Origin: Candidatus Methanophagales archaeon
GTDB lineage: Archaea > Halobacteriota > Syntropharchaeia > Alkanophagales > Methanospirareceae
DNA length: 7,477 bases
Reading direction: 5' to 3'
Assembly (NCBI GenBank): GCA_014061035.1
Contig: JACGMN010000105.1
Coordinates: 1 to 7,477 of the forward strand
This document shows positions 5,812 to 7,477 of the stretch, piece after piece; position 1 is the stretch's first letter; the number at the start of each line of letters is the position of its first letter. Under the pieces are notes generated by a model. The model did not search any database. It saw nothing but the letters and a program-made list of their open reading frames with translations, and was not told the origin of the DNA. The translations under genes and the position numbers were made by a program.

Positions 5812-6341
5812 TTTCCAGCAATAAGCAAGACCCCAATTATAGTCTTGCCATCTTTTATCTCACCCGTTGTTATCCGCACCTGTACATCCTTCAATTCCAT
5901 AGAGTATACCGGTAGTTCAGCCCTAACGTCAGGAACCTTCTCCAATCCTTCGGCTTTGAATATCTGAATTATCTCGCTACTATAACCAGGAGAAGGGTAA
6001 TATGTAGTAAGTTTATCCCACTTTGAGGCTTGAAAGCCGGTCTCTTCGATTAGTTCACGCCTGGCACACTCTTCTGGCGATTCACCCTCTTCAAGTGTGC
6101 CTGCAGGTATCTCTAATGTTCTACGTCCAACTGCTGCTCTGTACTGTTCTACTAACAGAATCTTTTCGTTCATCACCGGAACAATAGCCACCGCACCTGG
6201 ATGGACGAGAGTCTCACGTACTTTTGTCCTTCCATCTGGTAATGAGACGGTATCGAGCCGTAACTGAACGATCTTTCCTTTGTATAACTGCATGCTCTCA
6301 ATAGTCGCGGTCTCATCTCCATTCATCTGATGTTTCTTCAT
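5805..6341 (-). CDS. Nudix hydrolase, ADP-ribose pyrophosphatase type
   Basis: Nudix enzymes cleave nucleoside diphosphates linked to another group; this one resembles those that split ADP-ribose into AMP and ribose 5-phosphate. With the ATG at 6341 the protein has 178 residues. The full Nudix box (GX5EX7REUXEEXGU) spans 81-103: G81, E87, R95-E96, E99-E100, G102. The flanking LLVEQYR at 62-68, LEIPAGTLE, and YYPSPGYSSE at 114-123 are typical of ADP-ribose pyrophosphatases rather than MutT or Ap4A hydrolases. The start at 6341 is chosen because AAAGGA lies just upstream with good spacing; a GTG at 6356 would add five residues. It overlaps the 3' end of the channel gene by 29 bases, implying translational coupling. 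Its TAG stop is supplied by the heptad repeat. Substrate specificity is inferred from family motifs. Confidence 0.92.
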   Translation of the reverse strand: MKKHQMNGDETATIESMQLYKGKIVQLRLDTVSLPDGRTKVRETLVHPGAVAIVPVMNEKILLVEQYRAAVGRRTLEIPAGTLEEGESPEECARRELIEETGFQASKWDKLTTYYPSPGYSSEIIQIFKAEGLEKVPDVRAELPVYSMELKDVQVRITTGEIKDGKTIIGVLLIAGKV

Positions 6342-7167
6342 CAATATCCTTTCCACAATGCGGACAGACTCTTATTCTTCTTTCTCGACTACTTCGGATC
6401 TCGTCGGCAAAGCCGGAGGCAAGTATTCCCGCCGGTAATGCGAACAGTCCTATCCCCAAAAGCGCTACTATTGCTCCAAGGAATCTTCCTAATGGAGTGA
6501 TCGGATAGACGTCTCCAAAGCCAACAGTAGTCAATGTAACCACGCCCCACCACATTGCTAGCGGGATACTCCCAAAAGCTTCAGGTTGTGCTTCACTCTC
6601 AATAAAGTACATTAAACTTGATGCGAAGATTAAAATGATCAATACCGAAAACAACGTTATGAACAATTCCTCTTTCTTTTCTTTAAATACATTACCAAGC
6701 GTTTTCAAAGCATTAGAATATCTTGCCATTTTTAATAACCGAAACAGCCGGAAAAGTCGCAACGCTCTTGCAAATCTTAAATCATAAGGTATAATCATCG
6801 GTAAGAAAAACGGTAAGATAGCTAATAAATCTACGATAGCTAATGGAGTTGCAGCAAACCTGATTCTTCCTTTAATATTAATAAACCTAGAACTAGAACT
6901 CTTAAACTTATTATCTATAGTACAGGTCCATAAGCGTAGAATATATTCAATAGTAAAGATTGCAACCGAGAATAGCTCAAATATCGCGAAAAATAGCATG
7001 AATTGAAGATATAGACTTTCTACTGTCTCTAAAATGACCGCAATTACGTTAAGTATGATCAAAGTAATAATAAAAACATCAAATGCCCTGCTCTGTAAAT
7101 CGCCTATTGACGCCACCTCTAAAATCTCAAATAATCGTCTTTTTACTTTTTCACTTATCTCTGTCAT
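6313..7167 (-). CDS. Voltage-gated potassium channel, six transmembrane helices (Kv/KvAP type)
   Basis: This 284-residue membrane protein has the layout of a one-domain Kv channel subunit that works as a tetramer. Predicted helices are S1 about 28-48, S2 57-80, S3 106-127, S4 128-150, S5 167-190, pore helix about 200-212 and S6 228-252. S4 carries the voltage-sensing pattern, a basic residue every third position: R131, R134, R137, R140, R143, K146, R149. The selectivity filter is TTVGFGD at 213-219, a common variant of TVGYGD, so K+ is the likely ion. The short cytoplasmic tail has one CPHC knuckle (C268, C271) and an acidic end. AGGT lies eight bases before the ATG. The 3' end overlaps the Nudix gene. 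Four lines of the N-terminal half (6841-7080) are about 30% G+C by hand count, lower than neighbouring genes. Confidence 0.95.
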   Translation of the reverse strand: MTEISEKVKRRLFEILEVASIGDLQSRAFDVFIITLIILNVIAVILETVESLYLQFMLFFAIFELFSVAIFTIEYILRLWTCTIDNKFKSSSSRFINIKGRIRFAATPLAIVDLLAILPFFLPMIIPYDLRFARALRLFRLFRLLKMARYSNALKTLGNVFKEKKEELFITLFSVLIILIFASSLMYFIESEAQPEAFGSIPLAMWWGVVTLTTVGFGDVYPITPLGRFLGAIVALLGIGLFALPAGILASGFADEIRSSRERRIRVCPHCGKDIDEETSDEWR

Positions 7168-7210
7168 GATACATACCTTAAGCTAAGCTGTAAACTACGG
7201 CTTATTAAAC

Positions 7211-7308
7211 TTGTTTAGTATTTAGAAATTAGAGTTTAGGATTTTTATATGTCTAATCATGAACCGTGAACCGTGAACCGTGAACCCTGAAGCCTGAACC
7301 CTGAACCT
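7211..7308 (+). repeat. Intergenic repeat element, copy 2 (AT block plus GAACCG/GAACCC heptads)
   Basis: This is the second copy of the element at 5729-5811, in the same orientation. The 50-base AT block (7211-7260) is followed by seven heptads: TGAACCG three times, then TGAACCC, TGAAGCC, TGAACCC and TGAACCT. It has more heptad units than copy 1 and no inverted left arm. It lies between the divergently transcribed channel and E1-like genes. Confidence 0.88.
7242..7249 (-). promoter_or_regulatory. Candidate TATA box within repeat copy 2, directed at the channel gene
   Basis: The minus strand reads TATAAAAA here, within the conserved AT block. Transcription starting about 25 bases on (near 7220) would give the channel mRNA a leader of roughly 50 bases, with AGGT placed eight bases before its ATG. 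The same motif occurs in copy 1, so the repeat may carry promoter function. Confidence 0.35.
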
Positions 7309-7321
7309 AAATAGTTACGTA

Positions 7322-7361
7322 CAAAAAAGGTTATATGATTATTCGTAGCAGGTAGGTTAAA
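7322..7361 (+). promoter_or_regulatory. Candidate promoter and ribosome-binding site of the E1-like gene
   Basis: A purine run followed by TTATATGA (about 7331-7338) resembles a BRE/TATA pair. Start of transcription would fall around 7358, so the mRNA may be almost leaderless. Two overlapping-style AGGT motifs (7350-7353 and 7354-7357) precede the ATG at 7362; the first has the better spacing. Confidence 0.4.
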
Positions 7362-7477
7362 ATGCTAACAAGTAAAGAGTTGGAGAGATACAACAGACAG
7401 ATACGAATAATCGGGGAAGGAGGACAGGAAAGACTGAAGAATGTAAGGGTATTCATCGCAGGTGCTGGCGGTCTTGG
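7362..7477 (+). CDS. ThiF/MoeB/UbaA-family E1-like adenylating enzyme, 5' part only
   Basis: Enzymes of this family adenylate the C-terminal glycine of ubiquitin-like sulfur carriers (MoaD, ThiS, archaeal SAMPs) for molybdopterin, thiamine or tRNA thiolation. Only 38 codons are in the window, and the gene runs off the end. They contain the family N-terminus: YNRQIRIIGEGGQERLK at 10-26, with the conserved ATP-contacting Arg in RYNRQ, then the first beta strand and GAGGLG, the glycine-rich nucleotide loop. Which carrier it serves cannot be told without the rest of the protein. The NcsA/TtuA-type thiolase at the other end of the window is a possible functional partner, but the two are not in one operon. 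Confidence 0.9.
   Translation, partial: MLTSKELERYNRQIRIIGEGGQERLKNVRVFIAGAGGL

Noticed and set aside
5639..7308. Possible CRISPR array in the repeat-rich spacers
   Set aside because: The units are seven bases with no spacers, and the longer block occurs only twice 1.5 kb apart. No cas-like gene is present.
5729..7308. Insertion sequence or composite transposon around the channel-Nudix pair
   Set aside because: No transposase or integrase is encoded, and the repeats lack terminal inverted ends and visible target-site duplications.

Overview
The window is archaeal chromosomal DNA. It carries a group II (thermosome-type) chaperonin relative, ribosomal protein eS1 (S3Ae), a beta-CASP nuclease of the aCPSF2 type, an NcsA/TtuA-type tRNA thiolase and a tRNA gene without encoded CCA. 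Promoters look like TATA boxes, and several genes have short AGGT or GGAG ribosome-binding sites. Base composition is moderate, and AT-rich in the channel gene. An uncultured euryarchaeon (methanogen, ANME or Archaeoglobus-like) fits best, but the lineage is an impression and not a proof.

Layout. Bases 1-843 (minus) hold the N-terminal 281 residues of an NcsA/TtuA-type tRNA 2-thiolation enzyme, cut by the window edge. An 80-base divergent spacer separates it from a 593-residue chaperonin-like protein (924-2705, plus). A tRNA-Gly(GCC) (2723-2795, minus) lies 17 bases past the chaperonin stop. Upstream of it on the minus strand come aCPSF2 (2809-4086), eS1 (4117-4713, apparently starting at CTG) and purQ (4780-5628). 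A 176-base spacer of seven-base repeats follows. Then comes an overlapping pair transcribed on the minus strand: a six-helix voltage-gated K+ channel (start 7167), then a Nudix hydrolase of the ADP-ribose pyrophosphatase type (start about 6341). A second copy of the seven-base repeat element lies upstream of the channel. The window ends in the first 38 codons of a ThiF/MoeB/UbaA-type E1-like enzyme (7362 onward, plus).

How the genes relate. Most of the window is housekeeping: translation (eS1, tRNA), RNA decay or processing (aCPSF2), purine synthesis (purQ) and tRNA sulfuration (NcsA/TtuA, with an E1-like enzyme that might activate its sulfur carrier). Three things stand out. The chaperonin has lost both catalytic aspartates of its family and carries an apical insertion and an unusual tail. 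The channel and Nudix genes form an overlapping pair bracketed by direct copies of an intergenic heptad-repeat element, with the repeat supplying the Nudix stop codon. The eS1 gene has no ATG, GTG or TTG at its true N-terminus.
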